Of a stretch of 30,944 bases of DNA, positions 1 to 7,371 are shown one piece after another (the stretch's first letter is position 1; every line of letters begins with the position of its first letter). Position numbers and translations under genes: made by a program. Source of the DNA: an uncultured Hyphomonadaceae bacterium (GTDB taxonomy: Bacteria > Pseudomonadota > Alphaproteobacteria > Caulobacterales > Hyphomonadaceae); NCBI GenBank assembly GCA_938049795.1, contig CALLCD010000201.1:1-30944 (forward strand), given 5' to 3'. The notes beneath the pieces were generated by a model. That model ran no database searches. It was given only the letters and a program-made list of their open reading frames with translations, and was not told where the DNA came from.

Positions 1-317
1 CCGCTCATCGGACCGAAATAGGGGTTCGACGCGGCATTACACACCAACACATCAATCTGGCCGAACGCGCTCATCGTCTCGTCTACCAAGCGCTGCAAAT
101 CGTCTTTGGATGAGATATTCGCCGGAACCGCAATTGCAGCGTCGCGCCCCTCGGCCTCATTGATGGCAGCGGCCACTTCCTGACAGGGGCCAGGCTTGCG
201 CGATGAGATGACGACATTCGCCCCTTGGCTCGCCATCGTCTCGGCAATCGCTTTGCCGATCCCGCGCGACGATCCGGTGATAATGGCTGTTTTTCCAGTC
301 AGATCAAAAAGGCTCAT
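1..317 (-). CDS. SDR family oxidoreductase, partial (N-terminal part)
   Basis: This is the first 105 residues of a short-chain dehydrogenase/reductase; the rest lies beyond the left edge. The Rossmann NAD(P)-binding motif TGSSRGIG is at residues 14-21, followed by a predicted beta-alpha pattern and the CNAASNPYFG segment at 93-102, which replaces the usual NNAG. The NAA-NP-FG form is typical of the DHRS4-like branch that acts on carbonyl compounds. The substrate cannot be told because the catalytic Ser-Tyr-Lys part is missing from the window. The ATG at 315-317 has AGGAG at 326-330 with 8 bases of spacing, which supports the start. It is divergent from the PhyH-family gene. Confidence 0.85.
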   Translation of the reverse strand, partial: MSLFDLTGKTAIITGSSRGIGKAIAETMASQGANVVISSRKPGPCQEVAAAINEAEGRDAAIAVPANISSKDDLQRLVDETMSAFGQIDVLVCNAASNPYFGPMS

Positions 318-501
318 AAAGGGGACTCCTGTCGGTATGCTTGTTTCAAGGCTGAGGTTAATCACATTGGGTCGGCGCGGCTAGGGGTGTCCTAGCGGAA
401 CGGCTCTCGGGTGCATCGGCTCTGAGCGCGCGGATTGATCCCCGCGCAAATTGCGCTAGTGTCCGGGGTCTGTCCATGTGCTGGGAAGGTTGAAGATCAA
501 C

Positions 502-1518
502 ATGGGGTTCCTGCGAAACTCAATCTATTCGGTAAAGCGGGCGGTCCACAAGAATCCTGGCCTTTACCAGCTCGGCTATTCAGCGCTGACGTTTAACCGC
601 GACCGGCTGTCCCAGCTCTTGTCGGGCGGGCGCTATCCGTCGAGATTTGGCGGGATGTGGACGGATCGGGACGATTTTGATGCGCAATTGGCACGTCGAA
701 ACCTGCCGCCGTCCGATCAGCAGCAATTGCGCGACTGGCATGAAAATGGATATGTCGTGCTACCGCAAGCGATCCCTCACGCCGATATTGATGCTCTCCG
801 GCGCCGGTTTGACGATCTGCCAAACAACGCGCCGGCCGGTCTGCAAGTGACACTGCCCGAAGCGACGCAAGGGGTCCCCTATAACCCGGACGATATTTCC
901 GTCCATGCCAGCGCCCGCATTGTTGATTGTTATCACCATTTTCCTGAGGCGCGCAGCATCCTGTTCGCCGAACCCGTCAAATCATTTCTTGAAACGGTTC
1001 TTGGTGCAGAGCCTTTGCTGACCCAGAGTTTGAGCTTTCAATATGGCTCCGAGCAACCGCTCCATCAAGATACCAGCTTTGTGATCATGACATCTCCCAT
1101 GAAGTTTGCCGCCGTGTGGGTGGCGCTTGAAGATGTCAGGCCCGGCTCGGGGGCCTTGCAATACATGCCCGGCAGTCACCAGTGGGGAGATTTTCTGTTT
1201 AGTGGCCGGTTCAAACACTGGGACCGCGAACGCGACGGCGAAGCGGCCTTGATCGACTGGCAGACCTGGCTAGACACCGAGGCCCGCAAACGCAATGTCG
1301 AACCGGAGGTCTTTTACGGCAAAAAGGGCGATGTCTTCATCTGGCATTCGGGGCTCGCTCATGGCGGATCTCCGGTGACCGATGAGCAAGCGACCCGTCA
1401 AAGCCTTGTTGGACACTATTGTCCTATCGGCGTTCGGCCGCTTTATCATTTCTACAAACCGGGCCAACGGAAAGTCTATGCCAGCGAGGGCCATCATTAC
1501 ACGACGTCATATTACTAG
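502..1518 (+). CDS. Phytanoyl-CoA dioxygenase (PhyH) family protein
   Basis: This is an Fe(II)/2-oxoglutarate-dependent dioxygenase of the PhyH family, about 338 residues from the ATG at 502. The facial triad is visible: His188 and Asp190 in LHQDTSF, and His287 in SGLAHGGSP. Arg299 follows at a spacing typical of 2-oxoglutarate binding. A double-stranded beta-helix core surrounds these. Family members hydroxylate CoA esters or diverse small molecules, and the substrate here is unknown. The frame opens earlier, at a GTG at 478. I prefer 502 because GGAAGG at 484-489 lies upstream, but 478 is not excluded. The stop overlaps the stop of the convergent DUF262 gene through a shared CTAG. Confidence 0.85.
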   Translation: MGFLRNSIYSVKRAVHKNPGLYQLGYSALTFNRDRLSQLLSGGRYPSRFGGMWTDRDDFDAQLARRNLPPSDQQQLRDWHENGYVVLPQAIPHADIDALRRRFDDLPNNAPAGLQVTLPEATQGVPYNPDDISVHASARIVDCYHHFPEARSILFAEPVKSFLETVLGAEPLLTQSLSFQYGSEQPLHQDTSFVIMTSPMKFAAVWVALEDVRPGSGALQYMPGSHQWGDFLFSGRFKHWDRERDGEAALIDWQTWLDTEARKRNVEPEVFYGKKGDVFIWHSGLAHGGSPVTDEQATRQSLVGHYCPIGVRPLYHFYKPGQRKVYASEGHHYTTSYY

Positions 1519-3188
1519 ACGGCCAGATCCCAGTCTTCACACAAAAGATCGGCCAGCCGTTTGGTACGCCGCCGCACCGTGTCCGCCGTCCACAAATCCT
1601 CAGTTTCCAGATCACGGGTCAGCGCAAATTGTGCTCCGCCCGACCCATTGAAATAGACCTTCTTCTTCTCATGATAGGTCATCCGGTCGGCTTTCTGGTT
1701 GACTGAATGCGGCAGCAGGACAAAATTTCCGATCGTGTCGCATAGCTCGCGCCGCGCCTGTGCGTTCGGCCACACTTTCAGCCAATGACTGTCCGCGCCC
1801 GGATTGCGCGGCAGAACATGCTCCACCGTTGCGTCCGATTCCGGCGCCAGCGTGGTGCCATCGTCGAGCAGGGCGTTCAGCCGCAAAGCCAGCGCGCGCC
1901 TTTGTCCGAATGTCGCAAACCGGCCATTGAGCCGTTCGCGCACCTTGCGGGCTTCGTCCTTGCTGATCGTGAACGGCCCGGAGCGGCTAAAGAAACTCGT
2001 CAGCTTCGCCGCATCAATGGTTTCGATCACGCGCCGATACCGCCGGTTACGTTGATCACGATTGTGAATGATGAGCTGGATGACAAAGCCGAGCCGTTCC
2101 AGATTGCGGAAAAATTCAGCGGCGAGCTTGGTGTCCTCACGTTTCAGGACGAGGAATTTCAGAGCCGCCGCCCGCCATGATTGATGATCAAGCGAACGCA
2201 AGCGATGCAGATGTGTGTTGATCTCGCCTGAATGCGTCCCCAGATCCACATCGCCCTTATTGATCTCCTTATAGGCGCGGACATAGTCTGGCAGCATCGT
2301 GTTGAGAAACTCGCGCGGCGGGATTTTCCCGAGCGCCGACTTGCGAAAACCTGTTAGCAGATCGCCCTTATTGGATTTGTCATAGATCACGCGGATCTGG
2401 CGCAACAGATCATCAAAGGCCGAGCCGCCAAGCAAGGCTTCGTGTTCAGCCCAGAGCCGTGAATGCTCGTTCGCTTCGCTGACGCTGAAACCCGCCCGCT
2501 CGAACAGATCCGTCTTGACGATATCATGCGCATTGGGTTCCTTGCCGCGCATATTGAGGACGCGGAAGACGCGGTAACCTGCGTCTCTGTCGGCCACACG
2601 GACGCGGACAATGGCACAATTATTGGCCGTGGCATGATACAGCGCGCGGCGCTCATCGGACGACAGGGTTTTCAGCTCGGCGAGAAAAGCGCCAGCCACC
2701 CGCGCCATCCTGCGTTGGCTTTCGCTTTCGCCCGGCTCATCTTGTTGTGTGGTTGTCGCGCCGCGTTCCTGAACGGTTGCGCGGAAGAAGGGACCGTCAA
2801 TATGATTGAGGATCAAACGCCACTTGGCTTCCTCGCCAAGCATAGGCCGTCCAATGTCTCCAATCAGGGAGTGGATATCGCTCGCAATTTTTGGATCGTC
2901 TTCAAGATCGCGCAAGACCGACAAGAGGATTGTCAGCGTTGTTAGTCTCTGTTGACCATCGACAATTTCGGCGCGGTCTTCATCCGTCGATTGGACAACG
3001 ACGATCGCACCGACAAAATGGGGTTCATTCGAACGCACGGAGTCGCGCAAATCTCCGAGCAGGTCTATGGCCTCTTTTTCAGTCCACGAATAGCTGCGTT
3101 GATAGGGCGGCATTGCAAGTTCGGCACCGGGTGCAAACAGCTGCTGCAACGACGTTTCCCGCGAGGTGATACCAAGGTCCATACTCAT
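1515..3188 (-). CDS. DUF262 and DUF1524 (GmrSD-type) nuclease-like protein
   Basis: This is a 557-residue protein with an N-terminal DUF262 (ParB/sulfiredoxin-like) domain and a C-terminal DUF1524 HNH-type nuclease domain. The DUF262 signature is clear: PYQRSYSW at 28-35 and VDGQQRLTTL around 76-85, with DGQQR at 77-81. The DUF1524 signature is EHVLPRNPG with His457, then GNFVLLPHSVNQKADR supplying the distal asparagines. Single-chain proteins of this type include GmrSD-like type IV restriction enzymes and SspE, which cleave modified DNA or are activated by it with nucleotide hydrolysis. That activity is known for relatives and only inferred here. No methylase, Ssp or BREX gene is adjacent, so it stands alone. 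The start is ATG 3188; a second ATG lies two codons later. Confidence 0.85.
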   Translation of the reverse strand: MSMDLGITSRETSLQQLFAPGAELAMPPYQRSYSWTEKEAIDLLGDLRDSVRSNEPHFVGAIVVVQSTDEDRAEIVDGQQRLTTLTILLSVLRDLEDDPKIASDIHSLIGDIGRPMLGEEAKWRLILNHIDGPFFRATVQERGATTTQQDEPGESESQRRMARVAGAFLAELKTLSSDERRALYHATANNCAIVRVRVADRDAGYRVFRVLNMRGKEPNAHDIVKTDLFERAGFSVSEANEHSRLWAEHEALLGGSAFDDLLRQIRVIYDKSNKGDLLTGFRKSALGKIPPREFLNTMLPDYVRAYKEINKGDVDLGTHSGEINTHLHRLRSLDHQSWRAAALKFLVLKREDTKLAAEFFRNLERLGFVIQLIIHNRDQRNRRYRRVIETIDAAKLTSFFSRSGPFTISKDEARKVRERLNGRFATFGQRRALALRLNALLDDGTTLAPESDATVEHVLPRNPGADSHWLKVWPNAQARRELCDTIGNFVLLPHSVNQKADRMTYHEKKKVYFNGSGGAQFALTRDLETEDLWTADTVRRRTKRLADLLCEDWDLAV

Positions 3189-3307
3189 ACTCTGCTCTAA
3201 GGCTTACGTGTAACCAGTCAGGCCGCTTGCATCAACCTCGCTTATTGAGGCAAAGGTGAACGGTGTCTGAACTGTGGCACATTGACAACTTTAGCGAGGA
3301 TGTGGCG

Positions 3308-4165
3308 ATGAAATGGGTCAGCTTTGAGGCGGACGGGGCTATTCGTTCAGGAGTTGTGGCCGAGGGCAGAGTGTTCGATCTTGGCGACGCACCTTTGGCG
3401 TATTGGCTCGAACGGCCCGAAGAGGTGATCACCTCTTTGCGGACGCGGCCCAGCCAACCTCTTGATATGAAGGCTCTACGCCAGCCCATCATCCGGCCCG
3501 GCAAGATTTTAGGCATCGGTCTCAATTATCGCGACCATGCCGAAGAAACCGGCCGCCAGCCGCCCGCGGTACAGACCTGGTTTGTCAAACAGTCCACCGC
3601 CGCAAACCGCCCCTATGGCACAATCGACATGCCGAAAGTGTCCGACAAGCTCGACTATGAAGCCGAACTTGTCGTCGTGATCGGCAGGCATGGCCGGCAT
3701 GTTCCCAAAGAACGAGCCTTGGAGATCGTTGCCGGATTTACGTGTGGCAATGACGTGTCCGTGCGCGACTGGCAACGGGCAACCCCGACGATGAACATGG
3801 GCAAAGGCTTTGACACCCATGCTCCCTTCGGACCGTGGATTGTCACGCCCGACGAACTTGGCCCCATCGCCGATCTTGGCGTGCGCAGTTTTGTCAACGG
3901 CGAGTTGCGGCAAGATGGCCGTGCTGGTGATATGATTTTCGGCATTGCCGAGCAGATCGCGCATCTGAGCACCGCGTTCACGCTTGAGCCGGGGGACATT
4001 CTCTTCACCGGCACACCTGCAGGCGTGGGCGCAGCCTTTGATCCGCCGAAATTCGTTCGGACCGGGGATGTGGTCCGCATTGAAATTGACGGTATCGGAG
4101 AGATGGTCCACACAATTGTCGATGAGGATGGACAGGTGATCATTGGCAAGTCGGGGGCCACATAG
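3308..4165 (+). CDS. Fumarylacetoacetate hydrolase family protein
   Basis: This is a FAH-superfamily enzyme of 285 residues. Members hydrolyse, decarboxylate or isomerise beta-dicarbonyl compounds, for example in aromatic catabolism. The metal site is intact: Glu118 and Glu120 in DYEAELVVVIG and Asp149 in CGNDVSVRDWQ. The conserved LGIGLNYRDHAEE and LFTGTPAGVG segments are also present. The substrate is not determined. The frame runs back to a GTG at 3263. The ATG at 3308 is preferred because GCGAGGA lies about 8 bases upstream and family members begin at this MKWVSFE-like strand. A downstream gene starts 2 bases after its stop, so the pair is probably one operon. Confidence 0.9.
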   Translation: MKWVSFEADGAIRSGVVAEGRVFDLGDAPLAYWLERPEEVITSLRTRPSQPLDMKALRQPIIRPGKILGIGLNYRDHAEETGRQPPAVQTWFVKQSTAANRPYGTIDMPKVSDKLDYEAELVVVIGRHGRHVPKERALEIVAGFTCGNDVSVRDWQRATPTMNMGKGFDTHAPFGPWIVTPDELGPIADLGVRSFVNGELRQDGRAGDMIFGIAEQIAHLSTAFTLEPGDILFTGTPAGVGAAFDPPKFVRTGDVVRIEIDGIGEMVHTIVDEDGQVIIGKSGAT

Positions 4166-4167
4166 GC

Positions 4168-5010
4168 GTGAGACAGGGCGGCGCAAAAGACGCAACAAAG
4201 ACACGCATCTGGGGAGCTGGTCTTGCTGGCGTCGTATGCGGCTTCCTGATCGCTTTCATGATCTGGGGACCGCTGCTGGGCGAGGGGCCACCCAAAGAGA
4301 TCGCCGGACCCGTTTCGGCCAAGAGTGAGGGGATAGAGGTCGCACCGACCGATTTTGCCATCCTGCCCTGTCCACGAGCGGGAGATCGCGGCGCGTGTGT
4401 TGTGATCGCGGCAGGCGGAAAGCGCGTTCTGGTGGGTGCGCCTGCGGGCATTGGCGCGCCGCCGACATCGGGCGCGGGGGCGCTCGGGGCGAGCGGTGTG
4501 CCGGACGCAATTCTCCTGCTCTCGCTGGACGCCGCCCAGATCGAGGGGCTCGACGAAATCCGCAGCCGGGTCTGGGAAAACGGCCAATCGCACCTGCCGC
4601 TTATGGGCGGTGTCGGCATAGAAGAGATCAATGCTGGCCTCGACCAGACCTATATCGTCCCTGATGCTGTGGCCTATGTGCGCGGCCAACGTCGTCGCAG
4701 CTTCGACAAGACACCTCTGGCAGTCCGCACAATCGGCCACGGTGAGATTGCTTTTGACACAGGGGATCTAACCATTTCAGCGCTCGCTGGCGGTGCAGGG
4801 CGGCTGGGCTATCAAATCAAATATGGCGGCCAGAGTGTCATTCTGTCAGATTGCACCCCCCGCGCCGAAGACATCGCCCGCTGGCCGGAGACAGACCACT
4901 ATGTCGGCTGCGCGCAAGTCGCCCGTGACCACGCCCTGCCTGCCAAAGGCGATTGGCCTCTAAGCGTTGCGGTGTTTATCTCCCAATCGCCCCCCGAGCC
5001 GGTCCCATAG
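4168..5010 (+). CDS. Membrane-anchored degenerate metallo-beta-lactamase-fold protein
   Basis: A 280-residue protein starting with GTG two bases after the FAH-family stop. One N-terminal membrane segment (about residues 13-36) is followed by a soluble domain. The order of elements matches MBL-fold hydrolases of the RNase Z/arylsulfatase type. These are a beta-strand ending in the metal motif, a GL-DE-I helix, an LPLMGG-GIEEI segment in place of LPVYGPPG, and SVILSDCTPRAEDIARW in place of SVVISGDT. The HxHxDH motif is replaced by SLDAAQ (119-124), and the next His-containing loop reads AGGAGRLGY. Only Asp228 of the later motif survives. It is therefore predicted not to bind two metals and may be a structural or sensing pseudo-enzyme. 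The fold assignment is by eye. Confidence 0.65.
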   Translation: MRQGGAKDATKTRIWGAGLAGVVCGFLIAFMIWGPLLGEGPPKEIAGPVSAKSEGIEVAPTDFAILPCPRAGDRGACVVIAAGGKRVLVGAPAGIGAPPTSGAGALGASGVPDAILLLSLDAAQIEGLDEIRSRVWENGQSHLPLMGGVGIEEINAGLDQTYIVPDAVAYVRGQRRRSFDKTPLAVRTIGHGEIAFDTGDLTISALAGGAGRLGYQIKYGGQSVILSDCTPRAEDIARWPETDHYVGCAQVARDHALPAKGDWPLSVAVFISQSPPEPVP

Positions 5011-5341
5011 CCTTCGATATGGACGCGATTGCTATTTTACGGATCGCGAAATCTGCCGATTGGCAGCCAAACTCCCATCAAAGCGACCCTGCGGGCAGAC
5101 CCGGTTCGAATTTTGCACAGGAATTTGTGTGTCCGCTTTTCCCGAGACATAAGCGCGCTTGAACAACGCAAGCTTCGGCACACCAAAAAAAGGGGCAAGC
5201 GCATCTGCAAACGCCGCTTTCATGGCACCTGCGTTTCATGTTTAAGGTCGAATTGGACAGCGAATCAAAATGCGAGGATTTCGTTAACACTTTGGGCTTA
5301 ATCATTAACCTAAAGAAATGTCTGACTGGCTGGGCTGAACT
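5011..5341. other. 331-base spacer without a convincing gene
   Basis: This spacer separates the MBL-fold gene from the tipF-like gene. It has no clear terminator. Three TTAA tetranucleotides at 5284-5308, just before the tipF-like start, make the end AT-rich and mark the probable promoter area. A weak 63-codon minus-strand frame at 5032-5223 is listed separately. Confidence 0.5.
5032..5223 (-). CDS. Small ORF, doubtful; faint resemblance to DUF167 C-terminus
   Basis: A 63-codon frame in the long spacer. Its first part reads AFADALAPFFGVPK, which resembles the helix-plus-GVPK stretch of the DUF167/YggU family, and a SGKADTQI segment sits where that family ends. The N-terminal half of DUF167 is absent and a stop lies in frame a few codons upstream, so it could be a decayed remnant or chance. 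I do not claim that it is expressed. Confidence 0.15.
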   Translation of the reverse strand: MKAAFADALAPFFGVPKLALFKRAYVSGKADTQIPVQNSNRVCPQGRFDGSLAANRQISRSVK

Positions 5342-6571
5342 ATGACTGCGATATTGTTCCTGATTTACATGGCGCTAGGAGGCGGGGCCGGCTGGGCACT
5401 GTTCAACCTTGCCGAACAATCTTTACCGATTGCGGTCATTGGCGGCGTGGTCACAACGCTTATGCTGGGGCAGGTTCACCTGCTTTTGTCTCGCCCTAAA
5501 ACGCGGCTGGACGATATTGACGCCAAAATCGACAAGCTTGAGGGGGGGCAGCGCGATGTCGGCGCGCAGCTCAAAGTGAGCGAAGCGCGCACCGATGCAA
5601 TCGAAACCACCGTCAAGCACGAACTGACCGAGCGACGCGATGCGCTTGTCTCCGAAATGCGCCAGCTTGAGGGCCTGATCGACCGGCTCTCCAGCAGTTT
5701 CGAGAACCAGCTTGCTACACGCGGCCCACAAACAGTCCAGCCTGCCGAGGATGCCAGCTTGCGCGCGGTCAAACTTGCGCTTCAGGATGGCCGTGTTGAT
5801 CTACATTTACAGCCCGTTGTGTCCCTGCCGCAAAGACGGGTTGCCTTCTATGAGGGGTTCAGCCGTCTGCGCAATGCGGATGGGGCGCTGATCCTGCCCG
5901 CCGAGTTTCTCGACGCCGCCCGCCGCGCCAATCTGATGGGCGTGATCGACAATATGACCCTGTTCCGCTGCGTCCAGATTGTCCGCCGTCTGGCCGAGCG
6001 CGACCGCCGCGTCGGCGTGTTCTGCAATATCTCTGCGGCCTCTCTCGAAGATGAAGAGACCTTCCCGCACTTTCTGAACTTCATGCGCGACAATAAGGAT
6101 CTGGCCAGTTCCCTGATTTTCGAAATCCGCGCCGATGCGTTCGAGATCCGATCCCGGAAAATGCGCGAGAATATGGACCAGCTGACTTCGCTCGGCTTCC
6201 GCTTCTCGATTGACCATGCTTCCAGCGTCTCGCTCGATCTGCCACGCCTGCAAGATGCCGGTGTCCGCTTTGTCAAAATGAACGGCACCCAGCTGCTCGA
6301 CGAGTTGAAAAATCCCGAAGGCCCGCGCCCGATCTGTGCCATCCAGCGCCAATTGTCAGGCGAGGATGTCTCCGCCGTCTTCGCGCGCTATGGCGTCACT
6401 CTGGTGGCTGAAAAGATGGAAGCTGAAGCCACCGTCGTCGAAGTGCTCGGCTTCGACATCCCTTATGGTCAGGGCCATATCTTCGGCGCGCCGCGTCCAA
6501 TCAAGGCGTCGCTCATGGAAGAAACCGCCCCGCCGCCAAACTTCGTCAACCGGCTCAGCAGCTTCGGCTAA
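5342..6571 (+). CDS. tipF: TipF-like EAL-domain flagellar regulator
   Basis: A 409-residue protein with two N-terminal membrane segments (about 4-23 and 30-50), a coiled coil (about 55-130) and a C-terminal EAL domain (about 145-390). This is the architecture of Caulobacter TipF, a c-di-GMP receptor that positions the flagellum at the new pole. The EAL signature is degenerate: Glu171 sits in EGFSRLR, and the canonical DDFGTG loop reads DHASSVS. VKMNG, EKMEAE and GQGHIFGAPRP keep other parts of the pocket. It is therefore likely to bind c-di-GMP rather than cleave it. Function is inferred from architecture and motifs. The gene is convergent with a YgjP-type peptidase 18 bases away. Confidence 0.7.
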   Translation: MTAILFLIYMALGGGAGWALFNLAEQSLPIAVIGGVVTTLMLGQVHLLLSRPKTRLDDIDAKIDKLEGGQRDVGAQLKVSEARTDAIETTVKHELTERRDALVSEMRQLEGLIDRLSSSFENQLATRGPQTVQPAEDASLRAVKLALQDGRVDLHLQPVVSLPQRRVAFYEGFSRLRNADGALILPAEFLDAARRANLMGVIDNMTLFRCVQIVRRLAERDRRVGVFCNISAASLEDEETFPHFLNFMRDNKDLASSLIFEIRADAFEIRSRKMRENMDQLTSLGFRFSIDHASSVSLDLPRLQDAGVRFVKMNGTQLLDELKNPEGPRPICAIQRQLSGEDVSAVFARYGVTLVAEKMEAEATVVEVLGFDIPYGQGHIFGAPRPIKASLMEETAPPPNFVNRLSSFG

Positions 6572-6589
6572 GCGGGATCGGCTCGGGGC

Positions 6590-7309
6590 CTACGCACCGA
6601 CAGCATGCAATGCCGGCCCGTTGACTTTCAGCCAGTCACGCGCGCGTCGCCAATCGGGATAGGTCCGCTCAACCGTCTGCCAGAAGGCGCGGCTATGGTT
6701 CATCTCCAGAATATGAGCCACCTCATGCGCGGCGACATAATCCAGCACAAAAGGGTCGGCAAGCACCAGCCGCCAGCTAAATGACAGATTCCGCTGATGA
6801 GAACACGAGCCCCAGCGGGTTCTCGTGTCTTTGACGCTGATCCTTGCGGGGCTGACCTTCAGGGTCGCCGCGTGACGGGCCACCGCCTCGGTCAAATCGC
6901 TTTTGGCCATCTTCTTCAGCACCCGCAGCGCTCTTGCGGGCAGAGTTTCCGGCGCGCCGGGCAAAGCGAGGATTTGCGGGTCGCCATCAATCAGCTTGGC
7001 CATCCGCCCTTGCCCGTCAAGACTGAGCTTGCAAGCTCGTCCGCGCAAGGGGATAACCGCGCCGTTCTCAAAGACAATGCGCTTTGGTTGGGCGTCAAGA
7101 TGGCGTTCGATCCAGTCCAGCTTCGCTCTGGCAAAGTCTGCGGCCTCGGCAAGTTTGCGCTCGGACGGAGCCACTGCCACAGCTTCGCCTCTTTTCTGGT
7201 CAAGTCTGAGGATCAGTTTTTTGGCGCGCGGATTGACGCTGAGCCGCACGCGAATTTTGCGTCCGTTCGAAGTGTTTAGAGTGAGAGTCTTGTATTTATC
7301 GATAAACAT
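6590..7309 (-). CDS. YgjP-type M48-like metallopeptidase (DUF45)
   Basis: A 239-residue member of the YgjP/DUF45 family. The zinc motif HEVAH is at residues 195-199, followed by His205 in MNHSRAFW, and the family signature RTRWGSC precedes it at about 164-169. Cellular substrates are poorly known. The frame continues upstream to 7423, but that would overlap the divergent lipoprotein gene. The ATG at 7307-7309 begins a normal family N-terminus (MFIDKYKTL). No Shine-Dalgarno sequence is visible; TATAAT directly abuts the start, so a very short or absent leader is possible. Confidence 0.85.
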   Translation of the reverse strand: MFIDKYKTLTLNTSNGRKIRVRLSVNPRAKKLILRLDQKRGEAVAVAPSERKLAEAADFARAKLDWIERHLDAQPKRIVFENGAVIPLRGRACKLSLDGQGRMAKLIDGDPQILALPGAPETLPARALRVLKKMAKSDLTEAVARHAATLKVSPARISVKDTRTRWGSCSHQRNLSFSWRLVLADPFVLDYVAAHEVAHILEMNHSRAFWQTVERTYPDWRRARDWLKVNGPALHAVGA

Positions 7310-7371
7310 TATATCTAAGAGGTTGAGAATCGGCCACCCTAACGTGGCACATATCAAGAGGGAAGTATCTA

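Noticed and set aside
3655..4740. 361-codon minus-strand frame opposite the FAH-family and MBL-fold genes
   Set aside because: It crosses two supported plus-strand genes, has Arg/Pro/Cys-rich shadow composition and no motif.
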